A stretch of DNA of 64,000 nucleotides from Nymphaea colorata (Eukaryota; Streptophyta; Magnoliopsida; Nymphaeales; Nymphaeaceae): positions 13,656,040 through 13,720,039 of the forward strand of contig NC_045145.1 in the NCBI RefSeq assembly GCF_008831285.2, read 5' to 3'. Each line of letters begins with the position of its first letter. Position 1 is the stretch's first letter. Positions 44,544 through 57,100 of this stretch are shown here, in pieces. Below the pieces are notes generated by a model. The model searched no databases and was not told the origin of the DNA. It was given only the letters and a program-made list of their open reading frames with translations. A program made the translations under genes and the position numbers.

Positions 44544-45450
44544 AAGAGGTGAAATTTCACCTTTTCATTTTGGAAAAAATGCTCTCTTGCTGAATTGCGA
44601 GGGCCAAAAGTTGCTCAGTTGTGGTGGGATTTCTACTTTCGACTTTCAACTTGTCTCTACAGTTTTCTAAGATGGGTCTGACTTAATCGTGGAGCTCACG
44701 TTGAAAAGGAAGAATGTTAGTTTAAAAGACAAAGGAAGAACTTTATTGGCAATAAGATAAATATTAATGTGGTTGGTGGGAATCAGTTTGTGTTTGGGTT
44801 CAAAGACATGGGAGAGGACGATAAGGGAAGAGAAAGAGGACACGGCAGCAACATCGTGCCCACCCATCCTGATTCGCAGTCTTGAAAAATGGATCCGATC
44901 TGTTTTGAAAAGATTTCTCATTTTTTATCGCATCAGATTGGACTGCGGCTGTTGTCGTCGATAGTCGAATTTTGGGTCGTTGATCTTGTATGTTTGATTC
45001 TCTCTTGAATCCAAGTTCATTTCGCTTGGTTATCAGCATCTCGCATGCTAAGTTTGCGAGGCAACTGCTCGCGGTGTTTCAACCTGAGCTGTCAAACCAT
45101 AAGTAGCTCGCTGTAAGGTAACTCATCCCAGGCGTCCAGGCCAGGCAAAGCTGGTACGTACTAATCATATCACCTACTTAACATACAAAGCCATGAATAG
45201 AAACTATAGCTATTCATCCCGAAATCACAACATAACTAAAATACATGAAGTTGGAGTGCAACGATTTTGTAAAATTGTTCTCAATTTTTCCTGTGCTCCT
45301 TACAAACATGATGCTCCGACCAGGATCTCATATTGCCTAGTTACACTTAGTCTAGCGAAAATCATTTGTGCAATGACTACTCCGCTGCAGCAGCCGGCGT
45401 TTGAAAAACTTGCCATGGAGAAAAATCGCTTTGAAAAGCCACATTTGATC

Positions 45451-45612
45451 TTAGGAATGCCTTTTACTTCTTGCTTCAGCAAGCATCGCCTTGGCAAGGA
45501 TCTGGCTCTCACAGCTCACCAGCAGATAATTTGTTTTGGATGTTGATAGCAGAGCCATATCATGTGTTATCAGCTGAAGACCGAGCCCTGCAGGCGCAGT
45601 CCTGGATAGCAT
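45451..45612 (-). other. 53-codon open frame of unknown meaning
   Basis: Minus-strand frame from ATG at 45612 to TAA at 45451; it begins MLSRTAPAGLGLQLITHD and ends AKAMLAEARSKRHS. Composition is protein-like and an AG sits just upstream, so it could be the last exon of a decayed gene. A second stretch resembling an exon lies near 45.9-46.0 kb (CTGTAG acceptor, frame VADVALTLRKALFS). I do not recognise a family, and chance remains plausible. Confidence 0.2.
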
Positions 45613-47206
45613 TGCATTGAAGACTCAGAGAACTAACTCGCATCCAAGCGTCTCAAGTTCAATTTTCGTTTCATTATCTAAGTTTCAGAATCTGCAAGTT
45701 CCAATATAAGATGCCAGTAGCATTGATAAATGGTTAGTTTTCTTTACCGCATTACTGGATCTTATCTGCAAACAAAAAGATAACTCAGGTGCTTTTGATT
45801 CTGTCAAAAGTATAATCTAAATAAATATGATGAATAACAGTGTATGCCATCTGTCAAACATTTAAGAAACGTTCACAGGCATTGCCAGCTCACCTCAAGT
45901 CTAAATCCTCAAAAAACATTAAGGAGCATGCCATCATTAGGCTTACAACTTGGACTGAAAAGTGCTTTTCGCAGCGTCAATGCAACATCAGCTACAGGTA
46001 ACATTCACGCATTTCATGCCAAACGAGTTGTAACATTTTAGAAAATAGAGGGGAAAATTTAAATTGCTTGGATCTATCTACTGAAAGGCACTCTAAGAAA
46101 TAAATGTCCGAATCTGACCAAAGAGGTGAATTGTGGGACAAATCTTCCACCTAACAACACAAATTTCGACTTACTACTAGCTTATTTATCCAGACAATGA
46201 CAGATTAAAAAATAAACGACAATATAACAAATTCGAATTCAAATAAAAAATCTCACAGTATTAAAGCATGGGCACTGTCGAAAGATTTTGACGTTCGGGA
46301 ACCAAATGGACTTCTTATGTTAAAATTTGAAGTTGCTCGTATTTTGCTTTTGAAAAACAAAAAAAAAAAATCTTTACGAAGACATGAAAATAAGGGCGAA
46401 GAAACTGGCACTAATGGAAGAAGAAGTACTAGGGAGAGCAATCTGTACATGATTAAAGTTCCTCATTGGTTGTCCAGAACCCAGGAACATGAAATACTTC
46501 ATGTTTGATACTAATTGGTTGAAGCGCATTCATTTCCCAACATACAAACGAAGCTCCTGATGCTGAAACATCAGACAGCACGCACGTGAATCTTCATCTT
46601 GCACAGGAGTAAAGAATGTCCTAAGAAAATGAAGCCTTCAATATGAACTGGTGACTGGAGAAAGGGATTTAGAGGCTAAGAGGAGTAACTCAACAAGTTC
46701 AAAAACCCTCACTCATGTAAAATCATCAAACGCCACAGGGATTTAACCTATAGCTCCCAGTAGTTAACCTACTGGTGCAGACGGCCAAGTAAAATCATCC
46801 AAAAACAGTCCTACGTTTTTATTTTTCCTTTTAAAATGAGAAAAAAAATTGGCAGTAGCCTGAAAACCTTGGGAGCCAACGTATCAAAAACCTTGTGTTT
46901 TTTCCTTCATATGAAGTAAAGCATTGTGCAGAAAGGCGCACTGCATTCTTTGTTTATCTAAACAAACTGGAAATGAAAACAAAAATGAAACTGCAGTAAC
47001 CATCTATTATGAAACAGCTGCTAGAAGATCACTAGATCACATTCCCGTTCTAAGGCATTTTCTCACCTGGTAAGACAGCTATTGCAATTGGGTTGATGGT
47101 GTCATCTTAATAGAAATTCAGCCCCAAGCTCCACATTAGCTGCCAAAAATTAGCCCAATTAGCAGCAAGGATGATTTAGAGCTTAAACATCTCTCAGTTT
47201 GCATCA

Positions 47207-50200
47207 TCAATCAGTCAACGTCAGCCTGCTGTCAGGAGAAACAAAATCATCTTTGTTGTTTACCAGGCTGTGTTTAATTGAATGCATCCAGCTTGGCTTG
47301 GCCGTTTGGGAAGCTCCACGTAACTTATTACAAGTCCTGTACCAACTGGTTCTTTTTCTCCTGCAAAAACACAGTTGTCTCACTTTAGCTACAAGCTTTC
47401 ACAGAAGAGACATCTACTAAAACCATTATTTTCATGTAAGTAGAACATATGCAATCATGACATTGCCTACCTATGACATGGTCTAAGAACGTGGGACTTT
47501 TACTTACCCAAGCTGAAATAGAAACATAAAAGCGCCAACAAACATCACCCCACCAGCAACCGTTATCAGATGCTTCTTCCTACTTGGCCTGCACTTTGCT
47601 GCATCTTCTGCATTTCTTTCAGATCCTGATCTGTGTATTTCAACACTCAGCATCTCATGATTTTCAGATCCCTGCAGAACGTAACAGAAAATATCAGATA
47701 AGAAAATCAAAAAGTTTTTCTAATACCGAAATGGACCTTTACGGCTAGCATGGGAAATGAAGTGCAGATTGTCTTCATCACCTCTTCCATGCCCAGACAA
47801 CTTATATCCTTGTCGTTCTTACTCTTTCTGATTTCTGGCAATTGTTCTGTATCTACTTTGTGCTGGTTATGGAACTCTTCAGCTTTTACAGTAGCAATTT
47901 CTGATTGAGATGTGCACTTTGAGCAGTTATCATTCCCCATTAGGTGATCTAATTGTAGACCATCCAGCTCAGCCATAGCTTCTAGCTCTCCGAAATCCAA
48001 TGTAGGAAAGCAACCTTTGCCACCATCAGACTGATGGCAAAAAGAAGAGCTGCAACTTGATTCCAGCACAAGCGTGCTCCTTGCACCAACTAACACTGGC
48101 ACTGGCTTGAGAAATGATGATGGACAATTCACTTGAATCTTTTTACATTCAGGAATTAAGTTAGAATCTGTCATCAATGATGATTCAATCTTATTGATGT
48201 CAGTAACATGAAAAGAATCCTCTAACACTACAGAATTAAAAACAACAATCTCTGTTTTTGCTTTCTCTTCTATCGATGTTCCCTGTTCTCCACTTGAACA
48301 GATTACAGGCCTGCCAGCTTTTCTCAATGGATCCTGACAACAATTATTAATGTTCACGTCCCATGATCTTATCTGGAGGTTACTTTCAATGTCTAATGTA
48401 CTTTCCTCGGTCATGTCTTCCTCCACTGAATTGGACAAAGAATCAACAGCAGAAACATCAAGATTCTTGTCACCAATAATATCGATAAAGTATAAGGATG
48501 TGCAATTTGTATTTCTAATATCCTGGACATCTTTTACCAAAGAATGGTACACATCTTCTGTTAGCTTCTCAGATACTCCCCCAGTTGGTTCTTCTGGTGT
48601 TGCTAAAGAAGCCCCTTTAGGCTCGTCCTTCTCTAAGATGTCGAAAGAAAGTTGACTATCGGCAGTTGGATAAGTTGATGAAGGTTCTTCAAATGAGTTG
48701 AGTTCGAGCTCAGCTTGTGAAATGGTGTTTTTTCTCATGATAGTTTCTTTGGAAGGTGCAAGTGCCATGTACCTGCTAATCATATGCTTAATTGAAGATG
48801 TGCCATTAGAAATCACCACATCCTGAAGCTCCCCAGGTTCACTAAAGAGTTCTTGTACATGATTTTGTCCAACAGTTGGGTGCTTATGAAATGTGTGAAC
48901 ATGATCAGTAAAGTCCTGAACGACTTCACTACTACATGGCTCTGAATAGTTTGCTGAACTGCAAGTTTCATCAGAACTTTCCTGTACAATGCAGCTACTA
49001 CTAGACGTTACATGAGCCTTATCTTCCGGGTCACTCTTTAGGAATCCTGTAACGTCTAAACAAGTGCTTCGACATCCACTCTGCAAGCAACACGAATCAG
49101 CATCATCAGCATATTCACTGTATTGGGTGTCATCAAATGTGCTAGATTTATGGCAGATCTTCCCACTTACAGAGCCTGTTGAAGAAACATCCAAAGAGCA
49201 GGAGGAGTCATAGTCATGTTCTTCTTTACTTTGTTTGCCAGATGAGAGATCCATGTTTTGTGCCAGAAAGCTACTTAAATCATCTAATGTAGTTACTGCA
49301 GAAATCTCCTCATTCGGGTCCAGGGGAGATATAGGCTCATATGACATATCTGACGAAGGACTTTCACACTCAAATGCTCTGACACTGATCTCTGTGTCGT
49401 CAGAATCCTCTAATGATAAATCACCCTGTTGTGCATGTATAGCATCGGATGTTCTCTACACCAAATATATTAAAACTTAGAATTTCAAGAATACTAAGAA
49501 TTCCAAAAGAATGCAAAGCAATCCAAGTTTTTGTCTTTTTTCATTTTCAAATTAACAGTTCCCACCTTCTGGTACCTTCTTGAGCTAGTGGATGAACTGC
49601 TACTGGTGGAGATAGTAGTGCTACAGCGGGATTGCTCCCAATATTTCCGGATGCAACCAACAACATATGTTGGCATTGCAATCGTATAAGTAACCATGTC
49701 AAAATCAGGAACCTAACAAGATAAGACAGAGAAGCCATAATTAAGCATTTATTAGTCATGTATTGAGAAAATCATGAATTTCATTGTACTATTTTCTCAG
49801 TACGAAAAAAAAACCTGAAAAAATATTATGGGTTGGTAACCACAAGCTTAAGAGGAGAGAAAATTCAGAAGGGTCTTACATTTAAACTCTTACATCCAGC
49901 TCTCTTTGAGAGAGCCCGAATACACATGCAAACTCTACGGACATCTCTTTTTTCCACAACATCCGATGGAGTAAAAAGGTCAACAGCAGTCAAACCCAAA
50001 ATCTGGCATACCTGCAATACGTAGTCATAACTAAATGGTTGAGAAACCATCCAGTTCAAGAGAATCTCACCACGAATGTACAGCAGCCCTTGCTCTGGAT
50101 GAGCTAAATAAATGGAATCCTATATATTACTTTAACCTACATCTGAAACTAAATGAACTAGACGAAGTATTCAGGGAGAGAAATTACCTTAAGAAATGCA

Positions 50201-51185
50201 TCAACATTCGAATACGGCAAGTACCGGCTCCCAATTTTCCCATACACGATAGGTCGGAAAACATTTTTATATGCTTTCAAATACTTTATCTCCGGGTACG
50301 TTACAACCAGCAGTTTCCATATCACCCAAGAAACCTGGAACCTAAATCATGAAACCAGACTAATGAGCTTCAACTCAAAACCAGAAAGAATACCCCAATG
50401 CATCGCCTGTACACCTGCTCACGGTTTCACAGGAATCGACTACGAACACCACGGACTAAACTGAGAAGGGACTTTTTCTTTTTTGCGCCGAAATTTTCAT
50501 GGAGAAGTCATTTTATTCTGGCAGGATTATTATCAAAGATTTGGATAGAGGCAAACACCACAAATAAGGAAGGAAAGTAAAACCTTTCTGCAATGCCTAG
50601 ATATAGTTTCTAACAGAGGTATTCTTGAAACTCATTCCTAACTCACTATCGCGAAGAAAGGAGTCGGAAAATAATAAACAAAATAAGAAACAAAGCGCGA
50701 TGCAGTCCAGCAAATTCAACTGCATGCCTCAAAATACTCACAAAAGATCACCGTCAGAAAGCAACTCGGGGAGAGACGTCTCCACGTCGAACCTCAGATG
50801 CAGCAATTCGCCCAACCATATTCTTGTTTGCGCCTGCTCAAAAACAAGAACCAAATCCAGAGTACGTTCATGCCCATTCAAATTTCAAGGCGTCGATAAC
50901 ATAACAAGAAATATGCGTAAGCGCCCACTTATCCACAAAAACGAGAACTCCTAGTATCGGGAATCTTGGTTTATACAGTTTTCTTGCAAAATAATCTCCT
51001 GGTATCAAAGAACGAGAGACAGTTAAGACGATGATGGTAACAATGATGGAGAAAGAGAGAGAGACCTGCAAGAACTCGTCGTCAAGCTCTCTGAAACTGC
51101 TTTCGGAGGTGGTCAGGTAGGCAGGGGAAGAGTCGGTGCACCGTCGGAGAATTCCTTCCGGTTCCCAGCCTTCTCCCTTCGGCAT
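47207..51185 (-). CDS. Calponin-homology-like protein with C-terminal membrane anchor, unknown function
   Basis: Exons on the minus strand: 51185-51066, 50833-50742, 50341-50188, 50011-49880, 49712-49566, 49455-47737, 47671-47508 and possibly 47360-47207. All join in frame, giving about 893 aa (843 aa if translation stops at 47504). Residues about 40-165 ('IWLGELLHLRF', 'DGDLL', 'WVIWKLL', 'YSNVDAFLKVCQILGL', 'DLFTPSDVVEKRDVRRVCMC', 'IRALSKRA') follow the pattern of a calponin homology fold: N..FL..C..LG....LF...DL.E......V..CI..L. 'VPDFDMVT' and a Ser-rich stretch come next, then one long 573-codon exon rich in Ser, Asp and Glu, probably disordered. Near the end, 'HLITVAGGVMFVGAFMFLFQ' is a single membrane span after basic 'RPSRKK', suggesting a tail-anchored protein. 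Related plant proteins exist to my knowledge but lack a described function. A link between cytoskeleton and membrane is a guess. Confidence 0.75.
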
Positions 51186-54162
51186 TCTTTTCCGTTACTT
51201 CCCGCCAGAAGTGCGGGAGAGTTTTCTTTTTCTTTGTACGTTTAAATGTTTAGACTATTAGTTTCCTCAGCTACGGCTGAGGCTTGTAGCAGAAAATCCA
51301 GGACAGGGAGACAGAGATGGAAGACCTGCAACAGAAAAACCAGCACAGAGGAAAAACCAGAAAAGAGCGAGAGAGATGCAGGCCTGCCAGAGAGAGAGAA
51401 GAGGGAGGGTGGAGTGTAAGCCGCAAAACCAGGAAGTCTCACTAAGAACTCTCTCTCTCCTTACAGTTTTCGCTTGTTATTGGCCTCAGGTGGGCTTGTG
51501 GGGCCCCGGCGCTTGTTAAAATGACGATATCCTCCCCCTCGTTATTTCGGCATTGGATTTGGATTTGTAGCAGCGGTCTGTAACTTTCTGCTTTTTGAAC
51601 TCTGAAAATCCCCTGCTTTTAAACTTCGGGAGCTTCTTTGAAAAAGTTAGGCGTTTGGTTCCTGCTGAATCAGTTTTCCATTTTTTGAAAGACTTAGTTT
51701 GCTTGTATAAGCACAGACGTCTTTACCAATCCATCTGGGAGTAAGACGTCTGTGGTCCATTACGGCCTAATCTAGTATGTTTCTCCCTAACACTCTCTTG
51801 CTTAACAAAAAAGTCTTGCATCCATTGTTAAAATGGTTAGATGTTTAAGTTTTTTTTTCTTCTCATCGAGTAAAAAGGCAGGAAGGTAAAAAAAAAAACT
51901 TGAATTTGTGATTTAGAAGATTTCAGTTACGGAAAATATGATCTTAAAAGAAAAAAAAATCACAGTTGCAGACATGGATATTCACATATAGACGACTAAA
52001 AATGTAGATTGTCGATATGCACACGAGCTGAGTGGCTGGCTGGCGGGCCCCTACTCGGACTGACTGACTACTCCCGGTTCCAGTCTATGAACCGTGTCGC
52101 CCCTTGATGGGTACTTAAGTAATTTGGATATCAGCCGACGAAAAGACGAAGGCCTTTTTCGGGTGGAGAAAATTAAAAATATTGTGGCGACTGACTAGGC
52201 TGTTGACTGGAGGAGTGTCTCAGTCCAGACATTTCTAATTTTCTTTTCGAGAAATTATCGAAGGAGCCTCATTTTCCATCGTTATTTAGGAAACCTACCC
52301 TATCTTTTTTTTTTTTTGTTTTTGTCGAATTACGACCATTACTCGGATTAAATCATTATGGGTTGTGGTTAGGTTGAGGGAAATAAAAGCAGTTCCCTTT
52401 TCATTTTTCCTGTTTTTTTTTTTCTTTTCAAAATAAAGGTGAAACTCTGGTGGTACTTATCCAAGTCGCATTAGGTGAGAAAATACGAAATTTCACGCGC
52501 TTAAGCCTAGCCTAGCCTAGCCTGTGCCATCACCCTCGTTCGGACCTCGACCCCACCACCGTCCCGCCGTGGGCTCCAACCAGGGCGCTCCATGCGTCCA
52601 AACTGTTCCTCCGCCTGAAGAAGTTCCACCCAGCAATAGAGCTGCCCAATTTGACGTTGGTGTAACCATACCAAGTTTGGATCTGGTCCTCCGGTCCGAA
52701 CTTGATCTTGCTCAGTCTAAAGCAAGACGATGTCAAACCCCAAGAGCAACTGATTGGGCCTGTTGCACCCCCAACCGAGTCCATGGTGGCCCAGCGCAGC
52801 CATTTTTGGTGTACATGAATCGCCCAACTGTTGTCTGCTTAATGATGGAGCACCACTGTCCGTGAACATGGCAGCATTTGTTTGGATTTGTCCACTCCCT
52901 CCTCTTCTTGTTTATCTTCTTGCTGGACCAGAAACTGGTATTTGATCATCGCTCGTCGTTATTTTTTTGGAGCCATTTACCTTACACTCTGTCGAAGACA
53001 GACATTGGGCCAGGCCCAAGGGAATATAAAGCTACATGTAATATAACTACATCCATCCACTGTTCTGCAGCAATTTATTCTATATATGGTGTGTCCTCAT
53101 TTACTCCGGGAGTGAAATGAACAGCCTTGTGCACCAACAAAGCATGCGATTGAAGAACCGTCTAAGGCTCACTATAAAAGTGAAGCTGCGCCCTGCACGA
53201 AAGATGTAGATGAGATGGAACGTCATTAACAAACATTTGTTTTGCGCAATCTCTGTCTGCGTTCATAGGGCTGCTAGCCAGCCGAGTTAGATGAGCCGTT
53301 TTTCTCTTTTTAACGCAATCTAAAAAGGGCAGTTTTGAAACAAAAACCTATTTCTAGTTGTCACCAACCGCACTCAGGTCCATTAAAATGTAATTAGCAT
53401 TAGGACAAGCAATCTTACGTATACCATTTTAACAGGGTTCGTCAAGCTCGAATGCGCAGAGCTCAACTAGCTCAAGCTTGGCTCTTTTAACTATATGACT
53501 GAACTTAATTAGGGCTGAACCAGACTCGTTTAATGAAACAGAGAGACTAGCTTCTATGTACGGAGAAAAACAGTGACCAACAAATGACGATAGCTTCTTT
53601 TCGCATTTTTTAACCAAGATTACAAAAAAACTTATAATACAAGATTGCCATGAACAAATACACATACAAATAAGCACAAAATGACGTACTCCAACAGCAT
53701 TAGTGAAGGCTCCTATGTTAGTTTCAAGGCTGAATGCACAATTAAACCGATGCAAATGGAATCCTCCCCCCCTCCTCCCCCACCGTGCCAATGTAGCAAG
53801 CAACTGTAGCCTTTCTGCTTCCATTGTCCCTATCCACCATGCCTCCTTGGATACTAATAAATGAAGACACCATCATGTGCTTGCTCCAAACACTTCACGA
53901 CCATGCAAAAGCACCCCAGGAGTCGGAGAATAAACCTTCTCCCTTTCTTGGGACATGAACTAGATAGCTTGATGAATTAGATATCTTGATATTCAGGCCC
54001 TGTAGCTGAGAGGCCTCAGGTTTGTATCTTATTGACCCAGCCTAACCAACCAAATCATATTTTTGTTCCATCCCTTCCCATAAACGAAGGCTGACAAACC
54101 ACTGATGCAAAGCCACACCAAACCCGAACAGGTAGGCAACAAGTGATCGGAAAACTTATCAG
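51186..54162. other. Spacer between the calponin-homology-like and MAPKKK genes
   Basis: 51.19-51.45 kb is GA/CT-rich and probably the promoter and leader of the gene to the left. An (AGCCT)4 run lies at about 52504-52524. Frames at 52.5-53.1 kb (+) have no motif and overlap frames on the other strand. 53.4-54.16 kb is probably 3' UTR or spacer of the kinase gene, with a nine-base C-rich run interrupted by T near 53766. Confidence 0.45.
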
Positions 54163-57100
54163 TCATCTTTCTTGATAGGATCGGCTGTATCCGATTGAAA
54201 TTGGTGGTCTGCTGACAAAAGAATGGTCAAGAAGGTCAGCAGCAGAGGGCCTGCTGTCTGGATTAACTTGTAAACACTGCTTGATAAAATCACGTGCATC
54301 TTTAGATAGGCGAAAAGGAATAGATGGTGGTTTGCCCTGACCAATCGTGAACAACGCAGCAGTCTGTCAATAGTTGAGACACCATTAGACTTCCACCAAC
54401 CAACACAAACGAAATATTTTCCTCAATCACATCAATGACATGATAATGAGAAGTGCAAATACTAGGAGACAGAAAACGCAATACTAAAAGCTCCAGGCAT
54501 CAAAATCCTAGCAAGAAAACTGTAGAGACTGCCATGAACTCTGCATGACAAGATTATCTGATTGTGCACCTCCATCTATTCCCTCACATTTTAGTGCAAT
54601 AATGAAGCCAACAACAACAGGGAAAGATCAGGGGAACAATCCAGAATACACCAAGCACAGATCCAGGTTTATTTTTACTTTGAATTTCAAGATCATGTGC
54701 TCAGCTGCTTCTAGGAACACTTGAAGGTCATGGATCTCATATCCCAAGGATCTGAGAGGAGGATTTCAGATACATGTGCATGGGTTGGACCAGAAGGAAT
54801 GAATTAGATATGATGAATGCAGAAAACAAAAAAGTAGAAAATACTAAGATATGAATTATTAATTTATCAATATAATAGATATCAAATACTGCCTCTCCAT
54901 TTGGCAATTGAAAATACTCACCGGTTCCAAGTTGGCATATGGAACCTGACCAGTTAACATCTCCAGAACTGTGCAACCGAGGCTCCATATATCAGCTGAA
55001 AGCCCATATGGCTTGTCAGGATTTACGACCTGCAATATCTCAAGTTATCAACCATTTTAAAGTCAGATATAATCCATATATAAGGAGCAGACACTTAGAA
55101 GCAAAAGAGAAGGGGAAAAATAACTAAAGCAACACAAAGAAAGGAGGAAAACCTCAGGGGCCATCCAATACGCACTTCCTTTGCAAGAGTTCAACACCTG
55201 TAATTTGTCTACCTGAAGAGTAATTGATCAATTGTCTCAGATTATGAACTTCCAGAATGAGAAACCAAATCACAACTAGACTGCAGAATATCAAAATCTA
55301 CCTGCTTTGCCAATCCAAAATCTGCAAGCTTCACCATGCCATTTGCATCCACCAAAATATTGGCACATTTGATATCCCTTCAAAGCCAAAAGAGAAGAAA
55401 GGCTGTGTAAGGTTCCTAAAGAAATTAACCAATGATAATCTGGTTCCCTCATCTAAATATCACTAATTTAATTAGGCTGAAAATATTCATGCTTTGGCAT
55501 CTCAGCTTGATCTTTTTCTTTTTCAAATAAAAAGATACAAATCTCAATCAGCTAGCCCATGCTAATAGAGATTTTATGTGTTTGGGGTTTATGCCGCTTT
55601 TCGAAATACGTATTCATGCAGCTGAGAGTGCTTGAATGCAATGCAGTTGAGATTGCTTGAATGGCAGAAGAAAGCCTCAAATATCATTTTGTAAACACAA
55701 CATAAACCTTTGTTCCGACTTCTTAAAAAATACAGCTTTACAATTTGTGGAGAAATGTCCATATGAGCCTGCCATCTCCTGTGTGTTAATGGTTAACTTG
55801 GCCATGAGGTGTCTCAGATGAGAGAGAAGGCATAGACACATGGAGAAAAAGAATGGGAACAAATAAAAAAATGGTTACGCAAGTGCCCCTGGAAGAGAAT
55901 GGGAATAATGAGGAGAAGAAGCTTCATCCACAGATGGTAAGGTGCCCTAGCTTCTTTTTTCATCCCTACCACCAACAGGCAGTATAACATGCATGTGTGA
56001 TGTAGAAAGGATAACTGTGCCTCCTGTGACAGCAGTACAGGAGAAGAGAAAAAGATTGTCCTCTCCTGACACTGAAGCAAAAGGCTATATAGTATATCCT
56101 ACACAAGGAACGCAGCCAGACAGACCACAACAAGCAAAAGAAGAACAAACAGAAAATTTTGTAAGTAGCAAATTAAAAGCCCTAGAAAATCTAAAAAGGG
56201 TCTACATGGAAAGGGAAGCTACATTTATAATAGAAGAGATCTTAGAAATTATCATAAGCAGCATATGAAGCACCTGTAAATTACAGAAGCCAGACTACAC
56301 AGGAACAGGATCAATGCTGAAAAGATTTAAAAAAGCAAGCTTTCAAAATTGGGAAAAATATATATATGTTTGGCATCTCACCTGTGTATCACACCCCTGT
56401 CATGCAAATACTTCAAGCCATTCAAGATCTGCCTTGTGTAAACAGACACTTGAGAATCTTGAAGGTGATATCTTTGATACAGGGATGCCAAAGACTTCTG
56501 TGTCACAAGTTCAAGGAATATATAAAGTCTACCATCCTCCTACATGAACCATAACAGAAATTAAAAGTCTGATTCAAGACTAAAATAAATTTTGTTGAAG
56601 AACTGATACCAAGTATAAATGTGTGCATGATTTATAATTCAAATGAAACATCGTCATGCTTGCATGCATTCATGGGTTTATCTAATTATGCAAGTCACAA
56701 AGAGATCCATACAAGAAACTACCAATAAAAAAGAAGAGAAGGGCCCAAGATCCATATGACAAACCCCTTTTTTTTGCCAATATTAGACGAGTCAAAATGA
56801 GATGAAAAAAATCCACTTAAAGATCATTGAATTTGCCGATCAAAGTCAAGCTTTTAGCTTTCCTCTCCAGGCTAAAATCATTAACTATAGTTCTATGCCC
56901 TTAACAACAGGGTACTTTTTTTAGCACAAGCTGGGGTTAGGCAGACTCCTAGTCCTACCAGTTTATGCTAAGAGAGGTACCCAGGGTTGAAATCTTGACT
57001 TCCTTCACGTTAAAGATCTTACATCCAAAAACATAACCAGGTTGAAGAAGCTCCTGTTGCCACTAAGTTTACCGTCTGAGTGTCATTTCTTTTAAATTTG

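Larger units (their letters stand above)
42014..47206. other. Spacer upstream of the galactosyltransferase gene
   Basis: The first few hundred bases (42.0-42.4 kb) are GC-rich with CCTTCCTTCC/CCTCCCTCC tracts, consistent with the galactosyltransferase promoter and leader. The rest is AT-rich. It contains a probable MITE at 44.33-44.54 kb and, at 45.45-45.61 kb on the minus strand, a 53-codon frame of unknown meaning. Sequence up to 47206 includes the 3' UTR of the calponin-homology-like gene. Confidence 0.5.

Noticed and set aside
52524..53120. 113-aa and 80-aa + frames
   Set aside because: Low-complexity, no motif, and a competing frame on the other strand; they look like spacer sequence.
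55993..56268. 91-aa + frame rich in Lys/Glu
   Set aside because: It lies in a kinase intron on the opposite strand, with no recognisable domain; possibly old transposon sequence but not supportable.
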